Assembly: GCF_029407905.1 (NCBI RefSeq)
Contig: NC_073628.1
Span: 62,008,501-62,072,500, forward strand
Direction of reading: 5' to 3'
DNA from: Bubalus kerabau
Taxonomy: Eukaryota > Chordata > Mammalia > Artiodactyla > Bovidae
DNA: 64,000 bases
Shown here: positions 34,197-45,123 of the stretch, piece by piece
How positions within the stretch are numbered: position 1 is the first letter of the stretch
Layout: every line of letters begins with the position of its first letter
Made by a program: the position numbers and the translations under genes
Notes under the pieces: generated by a model
Database searches by the model: none
Told to the model about the DNA's origin: nothing
Seen by the model: the letters and a program-made list of their open reading frames with translations, nothing else

Positions 34197-34727
34197 ATGG
34201 CTAAGAAACACATGAAAAGACACTCAACATCACTCATTATCAGAGAAATGCAAATCAAAACCACTATGAGGTATCATTTCATGCCAGTCAGAATGGCTGC
34301 GATCCAAAAGTCTACAAGAAATAAATGCTGGAGAGGGTGTGGAGAAAAGGGAACCCTCTTCCACTGTTGGTGGGAATGCAAACTAGTACAGCCACTATGG
34401 AGAACAGTGTGGAGATTCCTTAAAAAACTGGAAATAGAACCGCCTTATGATCCAGCAATCCCACTGCTGGGCATACACACTGAGGAAACCAGAAGGGAAA
34501 GAGACACATGTATCCCAATGTTCATGGCAGCACTGTTTATAATAGCCAGGACATGGAAGCAACCTAGATGTCCATCAGCAGATGACCGGATAAGAAGGCT
34601 GTGGTACATATACACAGTGGAGTATTACTCAGCCTTTAAAAAGAATACATTTGAATCAGTTCTAATGAGGTGGATGAAAGTAGAGCCTATTATACAGAGT
34701 GAAGTAAGCCAGAAAGAAAAACACTAA
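34197..34727 (+). pseudogene. L1 ORF2 C-terminal fragment (176 codons)
   Basis: This open frame within the inverted 5' part of the L1 encodes the ORF2 C-terminal domain. It has R-E-M-Q-I-K-T-T-M-R-Y-H near residues 16-27, the cysteine motif (C44, C48, H56, C61), P-L-W-R-T-V-W-R-F, D-P-A-I-P-L-L-G-I, and Y-I-Y-T-V-E-Y-Y-S-A near the end. Endonuclease and reverse transcriptase are absent, so it is only a fragment. Its good preservation agrees with a young insertion. Confidence 0.92.
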
Positions 34728-34811
34728 TATAGTATACTAATGCATATATATGGAATTTAGAAAGATGGTAACAATAACCCTGTATACGAGACAGCAAAAA
34801 TTACAATTTTT

Positions 34812-35224
34812 ATTCAAAATGTAATTCTGGAACTATAAACAATAGTGTCACAAGTTGTACTTTTTTTTACACTATCATCATATAATAAGAACTCTTAAAT
34901 TTAGCACTGATTTTCCCAAAATATTCCATTAAACTAGGTATTTAGGAAGACAAAAAGACCTAAATCTGTTTAGCTTATAATATACTTTTGTAGTTTAAAT
35001 ACAAAAGGTTTATTCTAACAAGTAAAAGAGTAATTGGAGGTAGGCTATCCAAGGCTGGTATGGAAGATTTTAGCTTATATTAATTCATACAGTAAAATAA
35101 ATTTATTTGTGAGATGCATTTTAGCCATTTATTATATACATACTTCCCTATAACTATCAAAATTATTCACTGAAGCATCCTGAAAAGACTTCAAGCTTCT
35201 TCATGTAACTCCATTAAGTAATAC
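34812..35224. other. unclassified AT-rich DNA
   Basis: Nothing recognisable is seen. Confidence 0.4.
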
Positions 35225-35433
35225 CTCATAATCTCTCATGGTATGAACTCTCCTACAAGGCAGGAGATATAAGAGACATGGATTCAATCCTTGGGTCAGG
35301 AAGATCCCTGGAGAAAGAAATGACAACTCACTCCAGTATTCCTGCCTGAAGAATCCCATGGACTGAGGAGCCTGGTGGGTGACATTGGATATGGTCACAA
35401 AGAGTCGGACACAACTGAAGTGACTTAGCATAA
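35225..35433 (+). mobile_element. Bov-tA SINE, diverged
   Basis: The sense copy has a poorly preserved head and a clear body (GGTCAGGAAGATCCCTGG, GAATCCCATGGACTGAGG, CACAAAGAGTCGGACACAAC). Confidence 0.9.
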
Positions 35434-35749
35434 CCTCCTAATATATTTCCAATATCCATCACATTTTAGTATAACTGTGATTTTTCAGATGTGGTATTCA
35501 ATTAAATATTCAAAATTATACATAAGTCAATAGTTAACATTTCCTTTTACTAATTATTTCACTCATGTATATTGTAATGTCAGTGATAAGTTATAATCAC
35601 AATCAAAATACAACTGATTTCCTAAAACAAGTCCTTAAAGAATGAAACAGATGAATTGTTGGATGATACATCTTTTGATTGGCCATATTTAATCCCTTTT
35701 AAAATTGTATATGATAACAATATAAATAATTGATGTACGAAAAGCATAG

Positions 35750-35879
35750 TGAAGTGAAGTGAAAGTCACACAGTTGTGTCCGACTCTTTGAGACCCCATG
35801 GACTGTAGCCTGCCAGGTTCCTCTGTTCATGGAATTTTCCAGGCAAGAATACTGGAGTGGGTTGCCATTTCCTTCTCCA
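35750..35879 (-). mobile_element. BovA-type SINE, 5'-truncated
   Basis: Antisense body only (GTGTCCGACTCTTTGAGACC to GGGTTGCCATTTCCTTCTCC). GAAAAGCATAG at 35739-35749 and GAAAAGCACAG at 35880-35890 form an 11-base target-site duplication with one mismatch. Confidence 0.93.
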
Positions 35880-35890
35880 GAAAAGCACAG

Positions 35891-36899
35891 ATCTTAGTAC
35901 AGATAGATTTAGGTGTGATTTTAAGGTTTCCCTTTTATATCAGAACTCTTTTTCAGATTGAAAGTGTTCATTTTGGAGTATGTTACTGTGTAATATCTTG
36001 TATTTTAACTCTCCTAAAAGAATAGAGGCTTATCAAAGTTCATTAAACATAAAATTAAAAATGATGATTTTTTCCCCTTTCTTCTCTCTCTTGGAAAACA
36101 TTTTTCAAACACTTGGCTGTCCAGTGTTTGTCCAACACCTTGCACACAGACAAAGCTGTTGATCAGGTCTCATTGAGAAAGAACTTAAGAGTGTTCAGAG
36201 TCTCAAACACATTAATTAGAAATATTTGACTATAAAAAAACCAAAATATTGTATTCTAAAACTGAAATAGAATAAAGTTGACCAAAATGCTTCACTTGTT
36301 TCTCTAAATGATTATCATATAGTAAGACAATTAATGACATCATTTTAAAGATGCATAATTATAGAATATTTTAAATGATCGCTGTACACATTTTCAAAGC
36401 AGAAAATTGGATGTTCAGAGATAATTTGCTAAGTCAGTAACAGAATGACTCTGTGAAAGCAAAGCATTACTCCAAAGAGTACTCCTGAAGATACGTAATA
36501 CATGTTTTCATTTAGGAAAAAAGAGATTCTAATTTTCAAAATAATGGTAGTAAAATGAAGCATGAAAATTTAAACAGATGCTCAAATAAATAATATAAAG
36601 AACCTTATATGGGTTAAACAGAGGGAAGTTTAAATTATTTAGCATGACTACAATGCTTTTTAAAGCACAACTTTCTTTTCTCATAAACATCATTCTCAGA
36701 TGTTTGCAATGTAGAAGAAAAAAATGGCCCTCAAATAATGCTCAAGTAAACTTTTTGTGCTCTGAAATATATTTATATACTATATGAAACTGATTGAAGT
36801 ATAACAAACTCTATAATATTTAATGCTTTATTTTAATTTTCCTTACTGATATTTAATATTCAAAATCACCTCACTGATAAATCTCAATTTGTGTAAGGT
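35891..36899. other. unclassified AT-rich DNA
   Basis: I see no recognisable gene or repeat. A faint MIR-like stretch near 36400-36440 is too weak to call. Confidence 0.45.
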
Positions 36900-36909
36900 A
36901 ACTCATTAT

Positions 36910-38293
36910 CAGTTCAGTTCAGTCACTCAGTCATGTCCGACTCTTTGAGACCCCATGGACTGCAGCACACCAGGCTTCCCTGCTCAGCACCTAGTGTTAG
37001 AGCTTGGTCAAACTCACATCCATCGAGTTAGTGATGCCTTTCAATCATCTCATCCTCTGTCATCCCCTTCTTCTCCTGTCTTCAATCTTTCCAGCATCAG
37101 AGTCTTTTCAAAGAGTCAGTTCTTAGCATCAGGTGGCTGAAGTAGTGTAGCTTCAGCTTCAGCATCAGTCCTTCTAATGAATATTCAGCATTGATTTCCT
37201 TTAGGCTTGACTGATTTGATCTCCTTGCAGTCCAAGGGACACTCAGGAGTCTTCTTCTCCAACACCAGAGTTCAAAAGCATCAATTCTTCGGCACTCAGA
37301 TTTTTTTATGGTCCAACTCTCACATCCATACTTGACTACTGGAAAAACCATACCTTTGACTAGATGGACTTTTGTCGTCAGAGTAACATCTCTGCTTTTT
37401 AATATACTGTCTAGGTTGGTCACAGCTTTTCTTCCAAGGAGCAAGCCTCTTTTAATTTCATGGCTGCAGTCAACATCTGCAGTGATTTTGGGGCCTGAGA
37501 AGATAAAGTTGATCACTGTTTCCATTGCTCCCCCATTTATTTGCCATGAAGGGATGGGACCGGATACCATGATCTTATTTTTTTGAATGCTGAATTTTAA
37601 GTCAGCTTTTTCACTCTCCTCTTTCACTTTCATCAAGAGGCTTTTTAGTTCCTCTTCACTTTCTGCCATAATGGTGGTTTATGCCATAGCCTGCATATCT
37701 GAGGTTATTGTTATTTCTCCTGGCAATCTTGATTCCAGCTTGTGCTTCATCCAGTCTGGCATTTTGCATGATGTACTCTGCATATAAGTTAAATAAACAG
37801 GATGACAATATACAGCCTTGATGTACTCCTTTCCCAGTTTTGAACCAGTCTGTTGTTCCATGTCCAGTTCTACGAGTTACTTCTTGACCCGCATACAGGT
37901 TTCTCAGGAGGTAGGTAAGGCAGTCTGGTATTCCCATCTCTTTAAGAATTTTCCATAATTTATTGTGATCCACACAGTAAAAAGCTTCAGCATAGTCAAT
38001 GAAGCAGAATCAGATGTTTTTCTGGAATTCTCTTGTTTTTTCTATGATCCAACAGATAACTGGCAATTTGATCTCTGGTTCCTCTGCCTTTTCTAAATCC
38101 AGCTTGAAATATCTCAAAGTTCACGGTTCATGTATTGTTGAAGCCTGGTTTGGAGAATTTTGAGCATTACATTACTAGTGTTTGAGATGAGTGCAGTTGT
38201 GTGGTAGTGTGAACATTCTTTGGCATTGCCTTTCTTTGAGATTGGAATGAAAACTGACCTTTTCCAATCCTGTGGCCACTGCTGATTTTTCCA
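36910..38293 (-). mobile_element. BovB LINE, 5'-truncated
   Basis: Antisense BovB runs from the CAGTTCAGTTCAGTCACTCAG tail to the region encoding W-P-Q-D-W-K-R (near 38280). AACTCATTAT at 36900-36909 and 38294-38303 is a perfect 10-base target-site duplication. Frames of 190 and 105 codons on the minus strand carry RTE reverse transcriptase pieces. The Y-A-D-D box itself is disrupted near 37690. Confidence 0.96.
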
Positions 38294-38303
38294 AACTCAT
38301 TAT

Positions 38304-38810
38304 AAAATAATATAAATGATATTTTAATACAGCATTTCCATATCTATGAGGAAATAAAAGAAAATTCATTAACTGTTGAGGTATTAGCTGTGTACTGACA
38401 AATATCTCTAAATTTTTCTTACCAGCTACAAGTATATTGCCTGTCTCAAAAAATATCTTTTGGAAGAAGAGCTTCATGAGAAATTCTTCCAGTCATGCAT
38501 TTAAATCACTTTTTAAATTCCACAAGACATCTTCATAGTAAGACAGGCCATTATCCATATTTTAAGTGTTAAGGATTACAATGAGAGTTCCATTTTTTTG
38601 TTCCATACACTGCATGAGAAGGAAAAAAAAATGTTAATGTGACCAATGTATTTATATTTTTTAACTCACATGGATTTGCACTCTTTAAAGCATCTGCATG
38701 ATATAAGTAGATTTCAGGGATTTCAGATAAAGCCTTATGAAGAGTATGATAGCTAAATCAATAGAAAACATTTTTACTTCATGGACACAGATTAAGTCCA
38801 GTAAGCTTAA
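38304..38810. other. unclassified DNA
   Basis: Nothing recognisable is seen. Confidence 0.4.
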
Positions 38811-38814
38811 CTGG

Positions 38815-38937
38815 GCTTCCAAGATGGCACCAGTGATAAAGAATTAACCTGTCAATGCAGGAGATGCACGTTTGACTCCTGGGTCAAGAAGATCCCTTGG
38901 AGTACAAAATGACAGAGTCAGACAACTGAGTAACTGA
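38815..38937 (+). mobile_element. Bov-tA SINE with internal deletion
   Basis: The sense head (GGGCTTCCAAGATGGC, AACCTGTCAATGCAGGAG) is followed by GATCCCTTGGAGTAC and then directly by the tail (GACAGAGTCAGACAACTGAG). Most of the body is missing. Confidence 0.88.
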
Positions 38938-38953
38938 ACACACACACACACAC

Positions 38954-38997
<44 letters not shown>
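38938..38997. repeat. (CA)n microsatellite at a SINE tail
   Basis: About 60 bases of CA repeat with one interruption (CAACAC) follow the Bov-tA tail. SINE tails are a common origin of such arrays. Confidence 0.97.
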
Positions 38998-38999
<2 letters not shown>

Positions 39000-39679
39000 G
39001 TTTATATGGTGTTTTGATCAGCTTTAGGAAAGCATTCATAAATTTCAAGGAATAGCCAGTAGGGCATATAACCTGGTTTTCATATGTTTCATGAAAATAC
39101 AGAACATATATAGGTCTGGAATAATTCTAATTGACTTTTTTAGTCACTTAACATTTAGATGTGCTCATGGATGGTTAGTCAATCAGCAGTCACAAATCAG
39201 TGTTAATAAACACCTTTTACTATTCTCCTGACACTAATCTGTCATTAGTCATTTCCTGCAGAGTGGCTTAGGTCTCACTCTTGCCAGGTAGAGTGAATGA
39301 CAAATTTGAAAAAGAATGCATGCAGTGAAAGTGTTACTAATTTTAATCATGAAGTTGAATAATTTTCTCTTAAAGAGACGTTGTATAGTCAAAGAAGGTA
39401 GAATTATGTCAGTCATTTTACTTTGTGTCACAAACAGATACAAAAGCATTCTTTCTGATCCCAACCATGGGATAGAAAGTTGGAGTAAAATAGGAAAATT
39501 TTAAAAAATTCAGTATTTTTTTAAGATTAATTTTAGCCTTAAGTGACAAGTCCATTTTATTCAAATTCCAAGCAAGACCAAATAAATTAAGAGCCCACTG
39601 TATCCATTCAGTGTTGATGTATACGTTAAGTGAATTATAGGAATCTGAATAGTCTTTCCTTCTTAAGCACCTAAATGAC
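39000..39679. other. unclassified DNA
   Basis: No repeat was recognised. The frames present have no domain. Confidence 0.4.
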
Positions 39680-39683
39680 AAAA

Positions 39684-39724
<41 letters not shown>
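39680..39724. repeat. A-run and (TA)n microsatellite
   Basis: Thirteen A are followed by about 16 TA units. Confidence 0.97.
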
Positions 39725-39727
<3 letters not shown>

Positions 39728-40284
39728 AGAAAGAAGTTCAATTTTCCTCAATAAAGTATCATAAAATCTTTATTTTATCCAAATAAATTATATATTAGGC
39801 TCACATGGAGCAATTGTTTTATGAAGGTCTTCTGAGAGGAAGACTAACTTGAATATCATTAGCTCAATCAAAATTATTTTTTTTTGATTCTCTGCTTGTA
39901 CTATCTAACTGGGCCAATTTAGCGCACACTGAAATTTTCAGGTCACATTTGACAGTTTGTTTTCCTTAAAACTATCTAATTAATCATGAATCCTGTGAGT
40001 CTAGCTTTGAATCATGTCTATTCTTTTTTCCTCCAACCTACCATCATTAATATACTCAAAATCCTTACCCATCTTTTCATGAGAAAATTTTAATAACTGT
40101 TAACCTGCTATCTACTATTATTCATTTCTTCATTGTATATATCGTACATTAAAAAAAAAATGTAGTGAACACTATTATCAATTTGCTTGCTGTGCACTCA
40201 AATCATACCAAAAAATTTGTGGCTAAGAAAAGCATTTACTAAGCTTTGGTTCTGTGGATTAGTTGACCAGTATTTCTGCTCTGG
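39725..40284. other. unclassified AT-rich DNA
   Basis: Nothing recognisable is seen. Confidence 0.4.
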
Positions 40285-40505
40285 TTTTGGTGGTGGTACT
40301 CAGTCCTGTCCAACTCTTTGCAAACCTATGTACTGTAGCTCACCTTACCAGGCTCCACTGTACATGGGATTGTCCAAGCAAAAGTCCTGGAGAGGCTTGC
40401 TATTTTCTAATACTAGGGATCTTCCTAATTCAGGGATAAAACCTGCATCTCCAGTGTCTCCTGCATTGGGATGCATATTCTTTACCACTGAGCCACCAAG
40501 GAAGA
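40285..40505 (-). mobile_element. Bov-tA SINE, old
   Basis: Full-length but strongly diverged antisense copy, from tail (ACTCAGTCCTGTCCAACTC) to head (CTGAGCCACCAAGGAAG). Confidence 0.9.
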
Positions 40506-40767
40506 TATTTCTGGGCTAGATCCAGTCAGATGATCATTTTTGGATTCTCTCCTTCATCTATTGTCAGATGGAAAGTCAGCTGGTAGCACTAAGATTTAGG
40601 ATGGCCTTGTTCACCTGTCTGGTGTCTAGCAGGCCATCCTTTCTTTTATCTCATGGCATCAATTAAAAAATTCCTAAAGCAAAAGGTAAAGGCACCCCTG
40701 CTATGCAAACATTTCCTTTTTGGCCAAATTAAGTCGAGTGGCCAATCCATATTCAGCAAGTGGGAAA

Positions 40768-40950
40768 GAGATGATGCCAGAAGTACCAACAGCCTCAGAT
40801 ATGCAGATGATACCACCCTAATGGCAGAAAGAAAAGAGGAACTAAGGAGGCTCTTGATGAAGGTGAAAGAGGAAAGTGAAAATGCTGGCCTAAACTCTGT
40901 ATTCAAAAATGAAGATCATGGCATCTGGTCCCCTCACTTCATGGCAGATA
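40768..40950 (+). mobile_element. BovB fragment around the Y-A-D-D box
   Basis: The sense fragment encodes N-S-L-R-Y-A-D-D-T-T-L-M-A-E followed by K-V-K-E-E-S-E-N-A-G-L, then shifts frame. It ends at CACTTCATGGCAGATAG, where it meets an oppositely oriented BovB piece. Confidence 0.9.
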
Positions 40951-41088
40951 GTTCCTCTTCCCTTTCTGCCATAAGGGCAGGGTCATCTGCATATCTGAGG
41001 TTGTTGATACTTATCCAGGCCATCTTTATTTCAGCTTGTGATTCATCCAACCCAGTATTTCACATTATATACTCTGCATGTTTGTTGC
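40951..41088 (-). mobile_element. BovB fragment, inverted copy of the same region
   Basis: The antisense piece (GTTCCTCTTCCCTTTCTGCC, GTCATCTGCATATCTGAGG, TATACTCTGCATG) covers the same Y-A-D-D region as 40768-40950. The two pieces therefore form an imperfect inverted repeat with a short loop. Confidence 0.88.
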
Positions 41089-41090
41089 TG

Positions 41091-42100
41091 TAGTTGTTCA
41101 GTCACTCAGTTGTCTCCGACTCTTTGTGACCCCATAGACTGCAGCATGCCCAGGCTTCTCTATCCTTCACTATCTCCTGGAGTTTGCTCTAAATCATGTC
41201 CATTGAATTGATGATGGCATCCAACCATCTCATTCTCTATTGCCCCTTTCTCCTCCTGCCTTCAATCTTTACCAGCATCAGGGTCTTTTCCAATTAGTTG
41301 TCTCTCTGCATCAGGTGGCCAAAGTATTGGAGCTTCAAGTTAGCATCAGTTCTTCCAATGACTATTGAGAGCTGATCCTTCAGAATTTACTGGTTTGATC
41401 TCCTTGCTGTCCAGGGACTCTCAAGAGTCTTCTCCAGCACCACAATTTTGAAAGCATCAATTCTTCATCACTCAGTCTTCTTTATGGTCCAATTTCACAT
41501 CCATACATGACTACTGGAAAAACCCAGTTTTGACTGTATGGATCTTTGTAGGCAAATTGATACTTCTGTTTTTTAATATGTTAACTTTGTCCCTGGTTTT
41601 TTATTCCAAGGAGCAAGTGACTTTTAATTTCATGGCTGTAGTCACCATCTGCATGATTTTGGACCCCAAGAAAATACATTATGTCATTTTCCACTGGTCC
41701 CCCCATCTCTTTGTCATTAAATAATTGGACCTGGTGCCATGATCTTAGTTTTTTCAAAGTTGAGTTTTAAGCCAGCTTTTTAACTGTCCTCTTTCACCTT
41801 CATCAGGAAGTTCTTTAGTTTCCTTTTGCTGTCTGCCATTAGGGTGGTGTCATGTACTCTGTATAGAAGTTAAATGAATAGAGTGATAACATATAGCTCT
41901 GTCACACTCCTTTCCCAATTTTGAACCTGTCAGTTGTTCCATGTCCAGTACTAACTGTTGCTTCTTGACCTGCACACACACACACACATACAGGTTTATT
42001 AGGAGACAGGTAAGTGGTCTTGAATTCCCATCTGTTTAAGAATTTCCAATTTGTTGTGATCTACACAATCAAAGGGTTCAGTGTATTCAATGAAACAGTA
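41091..42100 (-). mobile_element. BovB LINE, 5'-truncated
   Basis: Antisense BovB runs from GTTGTTCAGTCACTCAG to the region encoding F-I-E-Y near 42090. It is diverged, with an internal deletion near 41850 that removes the catalytic box and a short (CA)n run near 41977. Confidence 0.92.
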
Positions 42101-42286
42101 CCCTCTAATTACTCCAAATCTCTATGCATTTGTCTAATCTAGATAATTCTACAAACATGGGATCATAAAATATTTATCCCTTCATTTCTAGTTGATTTCA
42201 TTTAGCATAGTATTTTCAAGGTTCATCAGTGCTGTCACATGTATCAGAATGAACTTTCTTTTTAAAACTGAGTAATATCCCATAGC

Positions 42287-42562
42287 GGAGAAAACAATGG
42301 CACCCCACTCCAGTACACTTGCCTGGAAAATCCCATGGACAGAGGAGCCTGGTAGGCTGCGGTCCACAGGGTCACTAAGAGTCAGACACAACTGAGCGAC
42401 TTCACTTTCACTTTTCACTTTCATGCATTGGAGAAGGAAATGGAACCCACTCCAGTGTTCTTGCCTGGAGAATCCCAGGGATGTGGGACCCTTGTGAGCT
42501 GCAGTCTATGGGGTCGCACAGAGTTGGACACGACTGAAGTGACTTAGCAGCAGCAGCAGCAA
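42287..42562 (+). mobile_element. Bov-A2 SINE
   Basis: Two BovA units are joined by the CACTTTCACTTTTCACTTTC linker. They start at GAGAAAACAATGGCACCCC and end in CTTAGCAGCAGCAGCAGC. The degenerate flank pair AATATCCCATAG / AATATTCCTTAG is a likely target-site duplication in the host L1. Confidence 0.95.
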
Positions 42563-42597
42563 TATTCCTTAGCATGTGCACATCACATTATGTTTAT

Positions 42598-42808
42598 CCC
42601 TTCCCTGGGGGCTCAGATGGTAAATAATCTGCCTGCAATGCCAGAGGCCTGGGTTTGATCCCTGGGTTGGGAAGATCCCCTCGAGGAAGGCATGGTGACC
42701 CATTTCAGTATTCTTGCCTGGAGAATCCCTATGAACAGAGGAGCCTAGTGGGGTATGGTCCATGGGGTCAGAAAGAGTCGGACACAACTGAGCAACTAAG
42801 CACAGCAC
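42598..42808 (+). mobile_element. Bov-tA SINE nested in L1
   Basis: Full-length sense copy from CTTCCCTGGGGGCTCAGATGG to CGGACACAACTGAGCAAC. Confidence 0.95.
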
Positions 42809-43071
42809 TTCATCTAATGGAAAAGTGAGTTGTATCTCCCAAAGGTTGAATAATGCTTCAATAAATATTTTTGTACAAGTTCAAGTTCCTCTTTTCAATT
42901 TGGGGGAGGGGGGGTATACGTCTAGGACTAGAATTACTGGTAATTTTATTTTAGCTTTTTGAGGAAGCAAAAAACTTTTCTGTATTGGCTACAGCATTTT
43001 AAATTTTCACCAGCAATTTAAAAAGGTTCTAATTTCTCTACATTCTTATTGACATTTGTAATTTTCCATCT

Positions 43072-43803
43072 TTGATTATAATCATCCTATTATTTCATGA
43101 TGTTGATTTGCATTTCCCTGACTGTGTGGATCACAATAAACTGTGGAAAATTCTGAAAGAGATGGGAATACCAGACCACCTGATCTGCCTCTTGGGAAAC
43201 CTATATGCAGGTCAGGAAGCAAAAGTTAGAACTGGACATGGAACAACAGACTGGTTCCAAATAGGAAAAGGAGTACGTCAAGGCTGTATATTGTCACCCT
43301 GCTTATTTAACTTATATGCAGAGTACATCATGAGAAATGCTGGGCTGGAAGAAGCACAAGCTGGAATCAAGATTGCCAGAAGAAATATCAATAACCTCAG
43401 ATATGCAGATGACACCACCCCTATGGCAGAAAGTGAAGAGGAACTAAAAAGCCTCTTGATGAAAGTGAAAGAGGAGAGTGAAAAAGTTGGCTTAAAACTC
43501 AACATTCAGAAAACTAAGATCATGGCATCCAGTCCCATTACTTCATGGGAAATATATGGGGAAAGAGTGGAAACAGTGTCAGACTTTATTTTGGGGGGCT
43601 CCAAAATCACTGCAGATGGTGAGTGCAGCCATGAAATTAAAAGACACTTACTCCTTGGAAGGAAAGTTATGACCAACCTAGATAGCATATTGAAAAGCAG
43701 AGACATCACTTTGCCAACAAAGGTCCATCTAGTCAAGGCTATGGTTTTTCCAGTAGTCACGTATGGATGTGAGATTTGGACTGTGAAGAAGGCTGAGTGC
43801 TGA
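43072..43803 (+). pseudogene. BovB reverse transcriptase fragment (243 codons)
   Basis: The first ~16 residues come from the flanking L1, and the rest is RTE reverse transcriptase. It shows R-Q-G-C-I-L-S-P-C-L-F-N-L-Y near residues 69-82, and Y-A-D-D at 111-114 followed by T-T-P-M-A-E (consensus T-T-L-M-A-E). It stops at a UGA within the K-K-A-E-C region. There is no endonuclease. It is transposon coding sequence. Confidence 0.88.
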
Positions 43804-44182
43804 AGAATTGATACTTTTGAACTGTGGTGTTGGAGAAGACTCTTGAGAGTCCCTTGGACTGCAAGGAGATCCAACCAGTCCATTCTAAAGGAGATCAGTC
43901 CTGGGTGTTTTTTGGAAGGAATGATGCTAAAGCTGAAACTCTAGTACTTTGGCCACCTCATGTGAAGAGTTGACGGATTGGAAAAGACTCTGATGCTGGG
44001 AGGGATTGGAGGCAGGAGGAAAAGGGAATGACAGAGGATGAGGTGGCTGGATGGCATCACCGACTCAATGGATGTGAGTTTGAGTGAACTCCGGGAGTTG
44101 GTGATGGACAGGGAGGCCTGGCGTGCTGCAATTCATGGGGTCACAAAGAGTCGGACACGACTGAGCAACTGAATTGAACTGA
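43118..44182 (+). mobile_element. BovB LINE nested in L1
   Basis: Sense BovB runs from the D-C-V-D-H-N-K-L-W-K region to the GAATTGAACTGA tail. On removal, L1 antisense GCATTTCCCTGA joins TAGCTAATAATGTTCAGC, the normal L1 order. CTGA is shared at both edges. Confidence 0.95.
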
Positions 44183-44554
44183 TAGCTAATAATGTTCAGC
44201 ATTTTTAATATATATATTGAGCATTTGTATATTTTCTCCAGAAATATGTCTATTTAACTCCTTTACCCATTTTTTTAACTTGGTATTTGTCTTTTTAGTT
44301 TTTGTACCATACGATCTCTTTCTATATTCTGGCTATCTAACTCATCAGATATGTAACTTGCAAATATTTTCTCTCACTGTTTAGGTTGTCATTTTCTTGA
44401 TAATATCAAGAAATACACAATCTAATTTTCATAAAGTCAAATTTATATATATTTTTTTATTTTGTCATACTTGATTGTATGCTGTATGTAAGAATTCTTT
44501 AACACATTTAAAGTAATGAGAATTCATTCTGACATTTAATTCTGAGAATTTTAT

Positions 44555-44883
44555 GGTGCATGCATGTGTACTCAGTCATGTCCAACTCTTTGGGACCCCA
44601 TGGACCCAGGGCCTAGCGCACCAGGCCTAGCGCACCAGGCCTCTTTGTCCATGGAACTTTCTAGGCAAGAATATTGAAGTGGGTTGCCATTTTCTTCTCC
44701 TGGGGGATTTTCCTGATGCAGGGATCAAACAAGAGTCTCCTGTGTTTCCTTATTTAGTAGCCAGATTCATTTTTTTTTAATTTATTTATTTTAATTGAAG
44801 GCTAATTACTTTATAATATTGTAGTGGTTTTTGCCATACATTGACATGAATTGGATTCTTTATCTTTGAGCCACCTGGGAAGC
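44555..44883 (-). mobile_element. Bov-tA SINE nested in L1, itself split by an L1 tail
   Basis: Antisense copy from TGTACTCAGTCATGTCC to GAGCCACCTGGGAAGCC. CTGAGAATTTTAT at 44542-44554 and 44884-44896 is a perfect 13-base target-site duplication. The GGCCTAGCGCACCA unit is duplicated within the body. A short L1 3' end lies at about 44770-44849. Confidence 0.93.
44770..44849 (-). mobile_element. short L1 3' terminus nested in Bov-tA
   Basis: TTTTTTTTAATTTATTTA, TTAATTGAAGGCTAATTAC and TTTATAATATTG...TTTTGCCATACATTGAC match the terminal L1/bovine 3' UTR sequence. Only about 80 bases were inserted. Confidence 0.85.
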
Positions 44884-44958
44884 CTGAGAATTTTATAGTA
44901 TTTAGCTCTTATACTATCACTGATTCATTGATTTGAATCTACTTCATATGATGTGAAG

Positions 44959-45123
44959 TAGAATCTTCCTGAAATGTGTAGACCTGGGTTTGATCCTTGG
45001 GTTGGGAAGATCCCCTGGAGAAGGGAAAGGCTACCCACTCCATTATCATGGCCTGGAGAATTTCATGGACTGTACAGTCCATGGGGTCACAAAGAGTCAG
45101 AGAAGAATGAGCAACTGTCACAC
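44959..45123 (+). mobile_element. Bov-tA SINE, head partly missing
   Basis: The sense copy has GTAGACCTGGGTTTGATCC, GGTTGGGAAGATCCCCTGG and CACAAAGAGTCAGAGAAGAA. An imperfect palindrome (CTACTTCA...TGAAGTAG) precedes it at 44939-44961. Confidence 0.9.

Larger units (their letters stand above)
33553..34795 (-). mobile_element. bovine-type L1 with 5' inversion, carrying a second L1 tail
   Basis: From left to right there are a T-rich tail, an antisense 3' UTR to 34044 (ending CACAGAGTCCAAAAGACTG), and then a sense ORF2 segment 34045-34795 ending at GTATACGAGACAGC. In the intact order (compare 7271-7697) these are adjacent, so the 5' part is inverted with about 20 bases lost at the join, the expected outcome of twin priming. 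AAAAATCACAATTTTT at 33536-33551 and AAAAATTACAATTTTT at 34796-34811 form a target-site duplication with one mismatch. Confidence 0.93.

Noticed and set aside
38938..38997. Short regularly spaced repeats as a CRISPR-like array
   Set aside because: It is a simple CA dinucleotide run without spacers. No array with unique spacers exists in the window.
39418..39741. 107-codon minus-strand frame with I-Y repeats
   Set aside because: The N-terminal part is the translated (TA)n microsatellite. The rest has no domain.
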